From positions 62,001 through 126,000 of the forward strand of contig CAUQTV010000003.1 in assembly GCA_963521185.1 (NCBI GenBank): a stretch of DNA of 64,000 nt, read 5' to 3'. The stretch's first letter is position 1. The number at the start of each line of letters is the position of its first letter. The notes beneath the pieces are model-generated. The model had not been told where the DNA came from, made no database searches, and saw only the letters and a program-made list of their open reading frames with translations. Of the stretch, positions 51,423 through 60,242 are shown one piece after another. The position numbers were made by a program, and so were the translations under genes. The DNA is from Enterobacter_D sp963521185. GTDB lineage: Bacteria; Pseudomonadota; Gammaproteobacteria; Enterobacterales; Enterobacteriaceae.

Positions 51423-52516
51423 TTCATAGTGCTTTTCAGCGCGCTGTCAGCCTGGTGGCGCGCTAACGCCAGCTCTATCAGTCGGGTAATCAGATCGGTA
51501 TAACCCAAACCGCTCGCCTGCCACAGTTTGGGATACATACTGATATTGGTGAAACCCGGCAGCGTATTGATTTCATTGATGATAACGTCGTTTTCCGCCG
51601 TCAAAAACACGTCCACGCGCGCCATGCCCGCACAGCCCAGGGTTTGATACGCCTCTATGGCGATCTGGCGGATCTTGTCGTTCACTTCAGGGGTAATCTC
51701 AGCGGGCACCACTACGCGTGCGCCGTTGTCATCAATGTATTTGGTGTCGTAAGCGTAAAATTCGCTGTTCAGCACAATTTCACCGCAGGTGCTGGCTTCC
51801 GGCGCATCGTTGCCTAACACCGCGCACTCAATCTCACGGCCCTGAATGCCTTTTTCAACAATAACTTTATGATCGAATTCGAAGGCCAGGCGCACCGCCT
51901 CATGGTATTGCGCTTCGCTGGTCACTTTGCTCACGCCGACGGAGGATCCCTGATTCGCGGGCTTCACAAACAGCGGCAGGCCAAGTCTGGCTTCGATGTC
52001 GTGAAAGGGGATGTGCTGGCGATTTGCGCGGGTCAGGGTCACGAACGGCGCGATATTCAGCCCGGCGTCGCGCAGCAGACGCTTAGTGACGTCTTTATCC
52101 ATGCAGGCTGCCGAGCCGAGCACATCAGAGCCGACGAAGGGTAAATTGGCCATACGCAGCATGCCCTGAAGCGAGCCATCTTCGCCGAGCGTGCCGTGGA
52201 CAATCGGGAAAATTACATCAATATGCGCCAGCGGCGTGCCGTTTTCAGCGTTGATTAACGCCCCCTGCGTCTGGCCTGGGATCTGCGCAAGGCGCACGTC
52301 GGAATGCTTAAGCGCAATGCGCGCCGGATCGTTGGCATTGAGCAGATAGCTGCTGGCGTCGTTGACATGCCACTGCCCCTGTTTATCAATCCCTAATAAC
52401 ACCACGTCGAAGCGGCTTTTATCCATCGCCTCAACGATGTTTTTTGCCGATTGAAGGGACACTTCATGCTCCGCCGATTTGCCGCCAAAGACAACGCCTA
52501 CCCGCAATTTCGCCAT
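51419..52516 (-). CDS. ddlA: D-alanine--D-alanine ligase A
   Basis: 365 codons. It makes the D-Ala-D-Ala dipeptide for peptidoglycan with ATP (ATP-grasp fold). Clear landmarks are VGVVFGGKSAEHEVSLQSAKN at the start, HGTLGEDGSLQGML, the grasp segment LPLFVKPANQGSSVGVSKV, and the metal site VINEINTLPGFTNISMYPKLW. I chose ATG 52516 to match E. coli MEKLRVG. It stands alone. Confidence 0.97.
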   Translation of the reverse strand: MAKLRVGVVFGGKSAEHEVSLQSAKNIVEAMDKSRFDVVLLGIDKQGQWHVNDASSYLLNANDPARIALKHSDVRLAQIPGQTQGALINAENGTPLAHIDVIFPIVHGTLGEDGSLQGMLRMANLPFVGSDVLGSAACMDKDVTKRLLRDAGLNIAPFVTLTRANRQHIPFHDIEARLGLPLFVKPANQGSSVGVSKVTSEAQYHEAVRLAFEFDHKVIVEKGIQGREIECAVLGNDAPEASTCGEIVLNSEFYAYDTKYIDDNGARVVVPAEITPEVNDKIRQIAIEAYQTLGCAGMARVDVFLTAENDVIINEINTLPGFTNISMYPKLWQASGLGYTDLITRLIELALARHQADSALKSTMN

Positions 52517-52621
52517 CACCACATTCACTCATCTCAGTCCGGAAAGGCCCTACCTTACCACGTCAAAACGCGGGATTCCCGGCCTTCTGCCATAATGTTT
52601 TTAAAGCCTTAAGGGGGATGC

Positions 52622-53305
52622 GTGAAAGGGAAAAGTCTGTTGGTGTGGATGATGATTATCGGGGCAGGCGCGGTGGGATATCGCTATTTGCCATCTTACT
52701 ACAATCCGTTTGCGCCGCTGCGCCTCGACGATCCGCCGAGCAGGATCACCCAGTTCAAACTGCGACGCTTAACGCCCGTTCAGTGCGCCGCGCTGCTGAG
52801 TGAAGCCAACCAGCAGGGGCTTATCAGCGCGCGACCGGTATCCGACACTCCCGGTAACTGTCCGCTGACCGACGCGGTGCGGGTGCGGGATTTCGGCCCG
52901 GTGAAACTGAGCAGCAGTTTCCTCGCCTCCTGCCCGCTAGCGCTCAGTTCGGCGCTGTTTGTGCAGCAGCAGGCGCGGCCCCTTACCGAACGGTTCATGG
53001 CCAGCCCGCTGGTGCGCATCGACCATCTGGGCAGCTACGCGTGTCGCAATATCTACCATCGGGAAAACGCGCGCCTGAGCGAGCATGCCACCGCCGATGC
53101 GCTGGATATCAGCGGTTTTCGCCTCGCCGATGGTCAGCAGGTCACCGTGCTGCGTGGCTGGAGGGGGGATAAGACCCGGCCCTGGCTTCAGGCGATGCTT
53201 AGCGCCAGCTGCCGCTACTATGGCAATGGCTTAGGTCCGAACTACAACGCGGCCCACGCCAACCATTTTCACCTCGGGATGCGCGGATTCGGACTGTGCC
53301 GCTAA
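52622..53305 (+). CDS. Extensin-like C-terminal domain protein, probable D,D-peptidase-like
   Basis: 227 codons from GTG 52622, which has GGGGGA upstream. One N-terminal membrane anchor (about 5-22) is followed by a periplasmic domain. The motif ARLSEHATADALDISGF, followed by NAAHANHFHLG, is the zinc-ligand pattern (HxxxxxxD and HxH) of the extensin-like C-terminal family, related to D-Ala-D-Ala carboxypeptidases of the M15 type. Several cysteines suggest disulfide bonds. It is not in this place in E. coli K-12. The likely role is in the cell wall; its activity is not shown. Confidence 0.75.
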   Translation: MKGKSLLVWMMIIGAGAVGYRYLPSYYNPFAPLRLDDPPSRITQFKLRRLTPVQCAALLSEANQQGLISARPVSDTPGNCPLTDAVRVRDFGPVKLSSSFLASCPLALSSALFVQQQARPLTERFMASPLVRIDHLGSYACRNIYHRENARLSEHATADALDISGFRLADGQQVTVLRGWRGDKTRPWLQAMLSASCRYYGNGLGPNYNAAHANHFHLGMRGFGLCR

Positions 53306-53476
53306 AGCATAATCCACCGTTATGGCCGGAGAGAATTTGCGTCATCTTTTGCGGATGCAATGCCTGCGCGAATAAAACACCAAACTCGCGTCAGACGCAT
53401 CTCTGGCGACTCTTCCCGGGCGCGATCTTGCTATCCTAAGAGCAGATTGCCAAAAACTTAACGATTACGCGTACTT

Positions 53477-54679
53477 ATGGAATCCTGGAAGGTTAACCTC
53501 ATTTCGGTCTGGTTCGGCTGCTTTTTTACCGGGCTGGCGATCAGTCAAATTTTGCCGTTTTTGCCGCTGTATGTGGCGCAATTGGGCGTCACCTCGCACG
53601 AAGCGCTGTCGATGTGGTCAGGGTTAACCTTTAGCGTCACCTTTATGGTGTCGGCCATCGTTTCACCGATGTGGGGCAGCCTGGCGGATCGCAAAGGGCG
53701 CAAGCTCATGCTGCTGCGCGCGTCGCTGGGAATGGCGATCGCCATTCTGTTGCAGGCCTTTGCCACTAACGTCTGGCAGCTGCTTTTGCTGCGCGGCGTG
53801 ATGGGGCTGACATCCGGATACATTCCCAACGCGATGGCGCTGGTGGCATCACAGGTCCCGCGCGAGCGCAGCGGCTGGGCCATCAGCACGCTCTCTACCG
53901 CGCAGATCAGCGGGGTGATCGGTGGCCCGCTGATGGGCGGTTTTCTGGCGGATCACGTCGGTCTGCGGGCGGTGTTTTTCATCACCGCCATGCTGCTGAT
54001 GGTGAGCTTTTTGGTCACGCTTTTTCTGATCAAAGAGGGCGGGCGGCCTAAGGTCAGCAAAGCGCAGCGCCTGTCCGGTAAAGCGGTGTTCGCCACCCTG
54101 CCGTATCCCCGACTGGTGATCAGCCTGTTTGTTACCACCATGGTGATTCAGCTGTGCAACGGCTCCGTCGGCCCAATCCTTGCGCTGTTTATCCAGTCGC
54201 TTTCGCCAGACAGCACCAATATCGCTTTCCTCAGCGGCATGATCGCCGCGGTTCCCGGCGTGTCGGCGCTGATGTCGGCTCCGCGTTTGGGCAAGCTGGG
54301 CGACCGCATCGGCACCGCCAGAATTTTGATGGCTACGCTGAGTATTGCCGTAGTGCTGTTCTTTGCCATGTCGTTTGTCACCTCGCCGTTGCAGCTTGGC
54401 ATTTTGCGTTTTTTGCTGGGGTTTGCCGATGGCGCAATGCTGCCCGCGGTGCAGACCCTGCTGCTGAAATACTCAAGCGATCAGGTCACCGGGCGCATTT
54501 TTGGCTATAACCAGTCGTTTATGTATCTGGGCAACGTTGCCGGACCGCTCATGGGCGCGACGGTGTCGGCGATGGCGGGTTTTCGCTGGGTGTTTGCCGC
54601 CACGGCGGTGATTGTGCTTATCAATATCTGGCAACTGGCAATTGAACTTAAACGCACGCGAAACGCGCGCAAGGCATAA
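53477..54679 (+). CDS. MFS drug efflux protein, MdtG-like
   Basis: 400 codons and about 12 membrane segments. It resembles E. coli MdtG closely: WFGCFFTGLAISQILPFLPLYVAQLGVT, GSLADRKGRKLMLLRASLGMA (the MFS motif A), SGWAISTLSTAQISGVIGGPLMGG (motif C region) and LGILRFLLGFADGAMLPAVQTLL. MdtG normally lies elsewhere in the E. coli chromosome, so this could be a paralogue or a moved copy. No strong ribosome site is visible. It sits between the extensin-like gene and iraP. Confidence 0.85.
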   Translation: MESWKVNLISVWFGCFFTGLAISQILPFLPLYVAQLGVTSHEALSMWSGLTFSVTFMVSAIVSPMWGSLADRKGRKLMLLRASLGMAIAILLQAFATNVWQLLLLRGVMGLTSGYIPNAMALVASQVPRERSGWAISTLSTAQISGVIGGPLMGGFLADHVGLRAVFFITAMLLMVSFLVTLFLIKEGGRPKVSKAQRLSGKAVFATLPYPRLVISLFVTTMVIQLCNGSVGPILALFIQSLSPDSTNIAFLSGMIAAVPGVSALMSAPRLGKLGDRIGTARILMATLSIAVVLFFAMSFVTSPLQLGILRFLLGFADGAMLPAVQTLLLKYSSDQVTGRIFGYNQSFMYLGNVAGPLMGATVSAMAGFRWVFAATAVIVLINIWQLAIELKRTRNARKA

Positions 54680-54783
54680 CGTGAAAGCCATTAGTTATAT
54701 TTAAACTTTCTGTAGTGAGGCTTAAATATAGGCTAAGTGATTGTTTTAAAATCCTTCCTGAAAATAAAAAATGTGATTCAGGT

Positions 54784-54806
54784 ATGCTTTTTTATTATGA
54801 AAGCAT
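54784..54806. repeat. ATGCTTT/AAAGCAT inverted repeat before iraP
   Basis: A 7-bp perfect inverted repeat with a 9-base AT-rich centre lies about 100 bases upstream of iraP, in an AT-rich gap (54680-54902). It could end mdtG-like transcription or be an operator; only the symmetry is seen. Confidence 0.35.
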
Positions 54807-54902
54807 GAGAAGCGAGACGCGAAAAAAATAATGCTTTTGCCTACTTTGCAATAATGAATTTGAGTGCTAACGTCAGCGCATATCACATAAGGAAATAGCG
54901 CT

Positions 54903-55163
54903 ATGAAAAACCTCATTGCAGAATTACTGGTCAAACTTGCTGAAAAGGAAGAAGAGTCCAAAGAGCTGGTTGCGCAGGTTGAGGCGCTTGAGATCGTCGT
55001 GACAGCGCTACTGCGTCACATGGCAAAACCGGAACAGCAGGCGTTAATTAACAGTATTGAAGGGGCGCTTGATGAAGCGCGACCGTACTCGCAGGTGCCG
55101 CTGGAAGACTCGGAGCTGCTGCAACAATATGTAAAAAAGCTCTTACGGCACCCTCGCAGTTAA
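54903..55163 (+). CDS. iraP: Anti-adaptor IraP (RpoS stabiliser)
   Basis: 86 codons. The N-terminus MKNLIAELLVKLAEKEEESKELVAQVEALEIVVTALL is a coiled coil typical of IraP. It binds RssB and so stops delivery of sigma-S to ClpXP, mainly during phosphate starvation. It lies directly before phoA as in E. coli, linking phosphate stress and the general stress response. AAGGA precedes the ATG. Confidence 0.95.
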   Translation: MKNLIAELLVKLAEKEEESKELVAQVEALEIVVTALLRHMAKPEQQALINSIEGALDEARPYSQVPLEDSELLQQYVKKLLRHPRS

Positions 55164-55182
55164 GTCTTTAAGGCAAATCAGA

Positions 55183-55200
55183 CTGTCATAAAGCTGTCAT
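55183..55200 (+). promoter_or_regulatory. Pho box of phoA
   Basis: CTGTCATAAAGCTGTCAT is a near-perfect 18-bp PhoB site of two direct 7-bp units. A -10 like TATAGT follows at 55211. The layout equals that of E. coli phoA, so expression should need phosphorylated PhoB. Confidence 0.9.
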
Positions 55201-55262
55201 GGGGGCTGCCTATAGTCGCTCTGTTTATTCTTTTTACGTATTTTATACATGGAGAAAACAGA

Positions 55263-56678
55263 GTGAAACAGAGCGCACTTTTCATCGCCTTATTCCCGTT
55301 GATGTTCACCCCGCTGGTACATGCGGATATGTCCTCCACCGCCGTACTGGATAATCGCGCCGCACAGGGCGATATTACCTCCCAGGGCGGCGCGCGTCGT
55401 TTATCCGCCGACCAGACCGCCGCCCTGCGTGAATCCCTCATCGACAAGCCTGCCAAAAACATTATTTTGTTGATTGGTGACGGCATGGGGGATTCCGAAA
55501 TTACCGCCGCGCGAAATTACGCGGAAGGGGCGGGCGGTTTCTTCAAAGGGATCGACGCCCTGCCGCTGACCGGCCAGTACACGCACTATGCGCTGGACAA
55601 AAAAACCGGTAAGCCCGATTACGTGACCGACTCCGCCGCCTCGGCAACCGCATGGACCACCGGCGTTAAATCCTATAACGGCGCGCTCGGCGTGGATATT
55701 CACGAAAAAGATCATCAAACCATTCTCGAACTTGCCAAAACGGCGGGGTACGCCACCGGTAACGTCTCAACGGCGGAATTGCAGGATGCGACGCCTGCGG
55801 CGTTATTCGCGCATGTGATTTCACGCAAATGCTATGGCCCGAGCGTCACCACGGAAAAATGCGCCATTAACGCGCTGGAAAAAGGCGGTAAAGGCTCGAT
55901 CACCGAGCAAATGCTGAATGCCCGTGCCGATGTCACGCTCGGCGGTGGGGCGAAAACCTTTGGCGAAACCGCGACGGCGGGCGAGTGGAAAGGTAAAACC
56001 CTGCGCGAACAGGCACAGATGCGCGGCTACCAGATGGTGAGCGATGCCACGACGCTGGCGGCCATCACGGATGCGAATCAGGATAAACCGCTGCTGGGTC
56101 TCTTCTCGGACGGCAATATGCCGGTGCGCTGGGAAGGGCCGAAAGCCTCTTACCACGGCAACCTGGATAAACCGGCTGTAACCTGCACGCCGAATACCAA
56201 ACGCACCGACAGCGTGCCGACGCTTGCGCAGATGACCGACAAGGCTATCGAACTGCTGAGCAAAAACGAGAAGGGCTTCTTCCTGCAAGTGGAAGGCGCG
56301 TCTATCGATAAACAGGATCACGCGGCCAATCCGTGCGGCCAGATTGGCGAAACGGTCGATCTGGACGAAGCGGTGCAAAAGGCGCTGGCGTTTGCCAAAA
56401 AAGAGGGCAATACGCTGGTGATTGTGACCGCTGACCACGCGCATGCCAGCCAGATCATCGCGCCGGAAAGCAAAGCGCCAGGTCTGAGCCAGATGCTGAA
56501 CACCAAAGACGGCACCGTAATGGCAATGACCTACGGCAACTCGGAAGAGGAGTCGATGGAGCATACCGGTTCGCAGCTGCGCATCGCCGCCTATGGCCCG
56601 CATGCCGCAAACGTGGTGGGCCTGACCGATCAGACCGATCTCTACTTCACCATGAAAGAGGCGCTGGGCCTGAAATAA
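55263..56678 (+). CDS. phoA: Alkaline phosphatase
   Basis: 471 codons, same as E. coli, also with a GTG start after GGAG. A signal peptide ends at VHA before DMSST. The active-site serine is in TDSAASATAW; metal ligands are in IGDGMGDSE, VEGASIDKQDHA and TADHAHAS. It is secreted and forms a disulfide-bonded zinc/magnesium dimer in the periplasm, releasing phosphate from many esters. Induced by PhoB through the box at 55183. Confidence 0.98.
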   Translation: MKQSALFIALFPLMFTPLVHADMSSTAVLDNRAAQGDITSQGGARRLSADQTAALRESLIDKPAKNIILLIGDGMGDSEITAARNYAEGAGGFFKGIDALPLTGQYTHYALDKKTGKPDYVTDSAASATAWTTGVKSYNGALGVDIHEKDHQTILELAKTAGYATGNVSTAELQDATPAALFAHVISRKCYGPSVTTEKCAINALEKGGKGSITEQMLNARADVTLGGGAKTFGETATAGEWKGKTLREQAQMRGYQMVSDATTLAAITDANQDKPLLGLFSDGNMPVRWEGPKASYHGNLDKPAVTCTPNTKRTDSVPTLAQMTDKAIELLSKNEKGFFLQVEGASIDKQDHAANPCGQIGETVDLDEAVQKALAFAKKEGNTLVIVTADHAHASQIIAPESKAPGLSQMLNTKDGTVMAMTYGNSEEESMEHTGSQLRIAAYGPHAANVVGLTDQTDLYFTMKEALGLK

Positions 56679-56693
56679 CGCCCACGCTCACTG

Positions 56694-56727
56694 CCCGGCG
56701 GTAAATGTTGACCGCCGGGTGGTTTTT
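56694..56727 (+). terminator. Rho-independent terminator after phoA
   Basis: CCCGGCGGT and ACCGCCGGG pair perfectly around an 8-base loop, followed by TGG and six T. It stands between phoA and psiF and should limit, not fully stop, readthrough. Confidence 0.85.
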
Positions 56728-56778
56728 TCCGCTAAACGTTCCATTCTTAAAGGGAAACACCCATTAGAGGATGGTGCT

Positions 56779-57099
56779 ATGAAAATAACATTACTGGTTA
56801 CCCTTCTGTTTGGCCTGGTGTTTGTGATGGCGGTTGGCGCTGCCGAAAAAACACTGACTCCGCAACAACAACGCATGACGATTTGTAATCAACAGGCGAC
56901 GGCGCAGACGCTGAAGGGCGACGCGCGCAAAAGCTACATGAGTGATTGTCTTAAAAACACCAAAACGGAACCGGGGCAAAAAAGCCTTTCCCCGCAGCAG
57001 CAGAAGATGCGCGAGTGCAACTCGCAGGCGACGCAGCAATCCCTGAAAGGGGACGATCGCAGCAAATTTATGAGCGCCTGCCTGAAGAAACAAGCCTAG
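56779..57099 (+). CDS. psiF: Phosphate-starvation-inducible protein PsiF
   Basis: 106 codons. A signal peptide (about 1-22) ends at GAA. The mature protein has two PsiF repeats, each TPQQQRMTICNQQATAQTLKGDARKSYM or its near copy, with paired cysteines. Small periplasmic protein of unknown activity. It follows phoA as in E. coli. I chose ATG 56779, because the frame upstream of it is not family-like. Confidence 0.93.
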   Translation: MKITLLVTLLFGLVFVMAVGAAEKTLTPQQQRMTICNQQATAQTLKGDARKSYMSDCLKNTKTEPGQKSLSPQQQKMRECNSQATQQSLKGDDRSKFMSACLKKQA

Positions 57100-57189
57100 T
57101 GCGAACGGGTGAGGCTCCTTTTTGGCTCACCCAAAATTTCATACTTTCCCCACAGCTCGCCTCTCTATAATTTTGGGAAATGTTTCAGA

Positions 57190-58305
57190 ATGTTCCCAAA
57201 AAATATGAATGATAATAATTTCTATACCTCGCCGGTGTCGGCCAATAAGCGCGACCCTTTGCAGAATCAGGACGATCACTATCGCGCCGGTCAGCAATTT
57301 GCCCGTCGGGCCAGGCTGCCGCGCATCGCCGGACATACCGGACTCTTCTTCCCGCTGGCGGGGGTCATGGTGTCGCAGCCCATCAATGGGGCCTGGTGGC
57401 TGGCGTTGGTGGGCTGGTCGTTTATCTGGCCGCACATGGCGTGGCAACTGGCGATCCGCGCAAGCGATCCGCTGGCGGCAGAGATCAATAACCTGCGTGC
57501 CGATGCCATTCTCGCCGGGCTGTGGATGGGCCTCATCGGGATGAACATGATGCCTTCCGCCGTGCTGGCAATGATGGTCGGCGTGAATCTGATGGGGGCG
57601 GGCGGCCCAAAGCTGTGCGGGAGTGGCATTATTTTGCTGATTGTAGCCAGTCTGGTGACGCTGCAACTGACCGGCATCGCTATCGCACCCTCCAGCGCGC
57701 CGCTGGAGTGGTGGCTCTCGTTACCCTTCATCCTGATTTACCCGGTCCTGTTCGCCTGGGTCAGCTACTGCACGACATCACGGCTGGCGGAACAAAAGCG
57801 GCGCTTGCAGTTGATGAGCACGCGCGATGGCATGACCGGTGTGTTTAACCGGCGTCATTGGGAAATATTACTGCGCAACGAATATGACAACTGTCGGCGT
57901 CATCAGCAGATATCGACGCTGTTGCTTATCGATATCGATCACTTCAAAACCATTAACGATACCTGCGGACATGACGTGGGCGATGAAGCCATTATCGCCC
58001 TGACGCGACACCTGCAACTGACCCTGCGCGGGAGCGATGTGATTGGCCGTTTTGGTGGCGATGAGTTTGCGGTGATCATGAGCGGTACGACGGCTGACAG
58101 CGCCATTGCCGCCATGGGCCGCGTGCATGCGCGACTGGAGAACTTTCTGCTGCCGTGTGAGCCGCAGATGGCGCTGCGTATTAGCGTTGGCGTCTCGCCG
58201 TTAACGCCTGAGATGAGCAACTACCGGGAGTGGCTGAAAACGGCGGATGTGGCGTTATACAAAGCCAAAAACGCCGGGCGCAACCGCACAGAAGTGGCGG
58301 CGTGA
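57190..58305 (+). CDS. dgcC: Diguanylate cyclase DgcC (AdrA/YaiC)
   Basis: 371 codons, as in E. coli. The N-terminal half has about five or six membrane segments (MASE2 domain), and the C-terminal half is a GGDEF domain. The active motif is RFGGDEFAVIM, preceded at five residues by the inhibitory RGSD. Under CsgD control in E. coli it makes the c-di-GMP that turns on cellulose synthesis. I chose ATG 57190 (MFPKNMND), which matches the E. coli start. proC converges from the right. Confidence 0.95.
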   Translation: MFPKNMNDNNFYTSPVSANKRDPLQNQDDHYRAGQQFARRARLPRIAGHTGLFFPLAGVMVSQPINGAWWLALVGWSFIWPHMAWQLAIRASDPLAAEINNLRADAILAGLWMGLIGMNMMPSAVLAMMVGVNLMGAGGPKLCGSGIILLIVASLVTLQLTGIAIAPSSAPLEWWLSLPFILIYPVLFAWVSYCTTSRLAEQKRRLQLMSTRDGMTGVFNRRHWEILLRNEYDNCRRHQQISTLLLIDIDHFKTINDTCGHDVGDEAIIALTRHLQLTLRGSDVIGRFGGDEFAVIMSGTTADSAIAAMGRVHARLENFLLPCEPQMALRISVGVSPLTPEMSNYREWLKTADVALYKAKNAGRNRTEVAA

Positions 58306-58320
58306 CGCCCGGTCAGACGG

Positions 58321-59130
58321 TCAGCTTTTACTGAGCGCCTCCGATTTCTCCATGCATTTTGTCATGGCTTCTATCACCGCCGAGCGGAACCCGCGTTCTT
58401 CAAGCACGCGCACGGCTTCGATCGTTGTCCCGCCTGGTGAACAGACCATATCTTTCAGTTCGCCCGGATGTTTACCGGTTTCCAGCACCATTTTCGCCGA
58501 ACCCATCACCGCCTGCGCGGCAAATTTGTAGGCCTGCGCGCGTGGCATCCCGCCCAGCACGGCGGCGTCGGCCATCGCTTCGATAAACATAAAGACATAG
58601 GCTGGCGCAGAGCCGCTAACGCCGACCACCGGGTGGATCATCGGTTCGGCTACGACTTCGGCTTCACCAAAGCAGCGGAAAATATTCACCACGTCAGCGA
58701 TGTCTTCCGGGGTGACCAGCGCATTTGGCGTGATGGAGGTCATGCCCGCATTCACCAGCGCGGGGGTATTCGGCATGGTACGCACAATTTTACGGTCATG
58801 ACCGAGGGCGCGCGCCAGCTGATCCAGCGTCACGCCTGCGGCAATGGAAACCACCAGCGTATCTTTATTCAGGCTGGAGGTGACTTCACTTAACACCTTG
58901 ATCATGATGTTGGGTTTCACTGCGCCAAACACGATGTCGGCAACCTGCGCCACTTCCTGCGCGCTTTGCGCCGCATTGATGCCGTATTGATCGTGCAGCG
59001 CGGCGACTTTTTCCGGCGAGGGGGTATAGACCCAAATCTGCCCCGGCAGCACCTGGCCGCTGGCGATTAAACCGCCAAGAATGGCTTTGCCCATATTACC
59101 GCAGCCGATAAAACCGATTTTTTTTTCCAT
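58321..59130 (-). CDS. proC: Pyrroline-5-carboxylate reductase
   Basis: 269 codons, as in E. coli. It makes proline from pyrroline-5-carboxylate with NADPH. The nucleotide-binding fold opens with IGFIGCGNMGKAILGG, and the C-terminal substrate region includes GSAPAYVFMFIEAMADAAV and SPGGTTIEAV. ATG 59130 (MEKKIGF) is the family start. Confidence 0.97.
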   Translation of the reverse strand: MEKKIGFIGCGNMGKAILGGLIASGQVLPGQIWVYTPSPEKVAALHDQYGINAAQSAQEVAQVADIVFGAVKPNIMIKVLSEVTSSLNKDTLVVSIAAGVTLDQLARALGHDRKIVRTMPNTPALVNAGMTSITPNALVTPEDIADVVNIFRCFGEAEVVAEPMIHPVVGVSGSAPAYVFMFIEAMADAAVLGGMPRAQAYKFAAQAVMGSAKMVLETGKHPGELKDMVCSPGGTTIEAVRVLEERGFRSAVIEAMTKCMEKSEALSKS

Positions 59131-59193
59131 CACGTCTGTCCCTGGGATTGTTATGCATTGGGATGCTTAGCTTAGCGTGGATCCCGGCGCAGG

Positions 59194-59221
59194 GCGAAAC
59201 CTTCCTTTCACGCTTTGCGGC
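59194..59221 (+). repeat. 28-bp direct repeat, left copy
   Basis: It begins GCGAAACCTTCC and ends GCTTTGCGGC. An identical copy begins at 60165, 971 bases away. The last base is also the first base of the stop triplet of the HEPN gene on the minus strand. The two copies bracket the HEPN gene and its control region like ends or target duplications of an insertion. Confidence 0.9.
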
Positions 59222-59883
59222 TACAACGGCCTAATGGTCAGCAGGGAGAGCAGGGTCTGATGATTGAGCATCCACTGCATGGTATGTTCACAGCGAAAGG
59301 AAATGACCTGGGCAATGATGTCAAAATCATCCTGCAAATTACGCGAAATAATCGGTTCATGATGGGCAATGCGGTTACGTAATTTTCTCAGTGTTTCCAA
59401 ATCGTCATAGAGTTTTTGCCTGAGACGATTTGGAGTCAGGCCTGACAGAGCTGCGTTAGGAAATGCAGTAGAAATGTGATTATTCCAAAGTCGGCTATCA
59501 AATCGTGAGGTAAGCATTTTTTGCCAAAACACAAACTTAAGCTCGGGTATGACTTTTCCCGTGGTGTGTTGGTATCGACGCGCCATGATCAAATCATCTC
59601 TTGGCTTATAACCTGCCGCAGGTGCGGGCAAACTTCTTTCAAAGCCTACCGACCACGGCCAGAGTGGTCCGTAAACCCTCTCCAGTACATCCGATATGGC
59701 GTTACGTAGCGTAACTTCACACACATGTAGCGGCATAAGGAGTGCTGCAGAAACGTGAGCGTTCCACATATACAGACTCAGTGCTTTTTCGGTTCGAACG
59801 ACACCCGGCGTGCCACCGACGGTCGTTTCATATGTCGCAATTCGTGCAGCCGAAAGGCTGATTTTTATGCTGTTTGACGGCAT
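59221..59883 (-). CDS. Abi-like protein with a HEPN-type RNase motif
   Basis: 220 codons. The C-terminal motif LRKLRNRIAHHEPI carries the R-x4-H of HEPN ribonucleases, in the form found in Abi-type (AbiD/AbiF) abortive infection proteins. The N-terminal part (RTEKALSLYMWNAHVSAALLMPLHVCEVTLRNAISDVL) is typical of the same family, with the LRN element. Such proteins cut RNA on phage infection and halt growth. No antitoxin gene is visible. I chose ATG 59883, with AAGGA nine bases upstream. The gene lies between proC and yaiI, neighbours in E. coli, inside a 28-bp direct repeat pair. Confidence 0.75.
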   Translation of the reverse strand: MPSNSIKISLSAARIATYETTVGGTPGVVRTEKALSLYMWNAHVSAALLMPLHVCEVTLRNAISDVLERVYGPLWPWSVGFERSLPAPAAGYKPRDDLIMARRYQHTTGKVIPELKFVFWQKMLTSRFDSRLWNNHISTAFPNAALSGLTPNRLRQKLYDDLETLRKLRNRIAHHEPIISRNLQDDFDIIAQVISFRCEHTMQWMLNHQTLLSLLTIRPL

Positions 59884-59969
59884 CGTCAAAGATCCTTATA
59901 CTCATTTCATTCGCCACGGGACTTGTTAGCAGCAATGCTTCCCCCCGCGGACAATTGATAAAGTTTCAC

Positions 59970-60000
59970 AGAAAGGTTCGCAGCAATGCGGACCTTTTCT
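59970..60000 (+). ncRNA. Stable hairpin upstream of the HEPN gene, possible small RNA or terminator
   Basis: AGAAAGGTTCGC pairs with GCGGACCTTTTCT (one bulge, one G-T pair) around the loop AGCAAT. T-rich DNA forms its 3' side and follows it. It lies 90-120 bases upstream of the HEPN start, in the insert, with no known gene to end. It could be a terminator of an incoming transcript or part of a small RNA; only the fold is seen. Confidence 0.35.
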
Positions 60001-60127
60001 GTTTGTATCCCTTCTCAACCAGTGCTCCGATCGTATTGATATTTCGGACTTGCGTCTCTGTGCTTCTCAGTCCTGTTTCGTACTGAACCGTAACTCTCTG
60101 CACTGCGTTGTATCGTTAATGCCAGTC

Positions 60128-60144
60128 TTGACGTAAACCGTCAA
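60128..60144. repeat. TTGACG-TAAAC-CGTCAA inverted repeat in the HEPN insert
   Basis: A perfect 6-bp inverted repeat with a 5-base spacer lies 20 bases inside the right 28-bp repeat. It could be an operator or part of a recombination end. Confidence 0.4.
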
Positions 60145-60164
60145 TCCGAATCATCGAGGCCTGA

Positions 60165-60192
60165 GCGAAACCTTCCTTTCACGCTTTGCGGC
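60165..60192 (+). repeat. 28-bp direct repeat, right copy
   Basis: All 28 bases are identical to 59194-59221. It stands 50 bases before the yaiI start. Removing one copy and the 943 bases between would restore a plain proC-yaiI junction. Confidence 0.9.
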
Positions 60193-60242
60193 CAGAGGCA
60201 ATTCAGGCGACAATAGCGGTTAATAGTATGTGAGGAGTGAAT

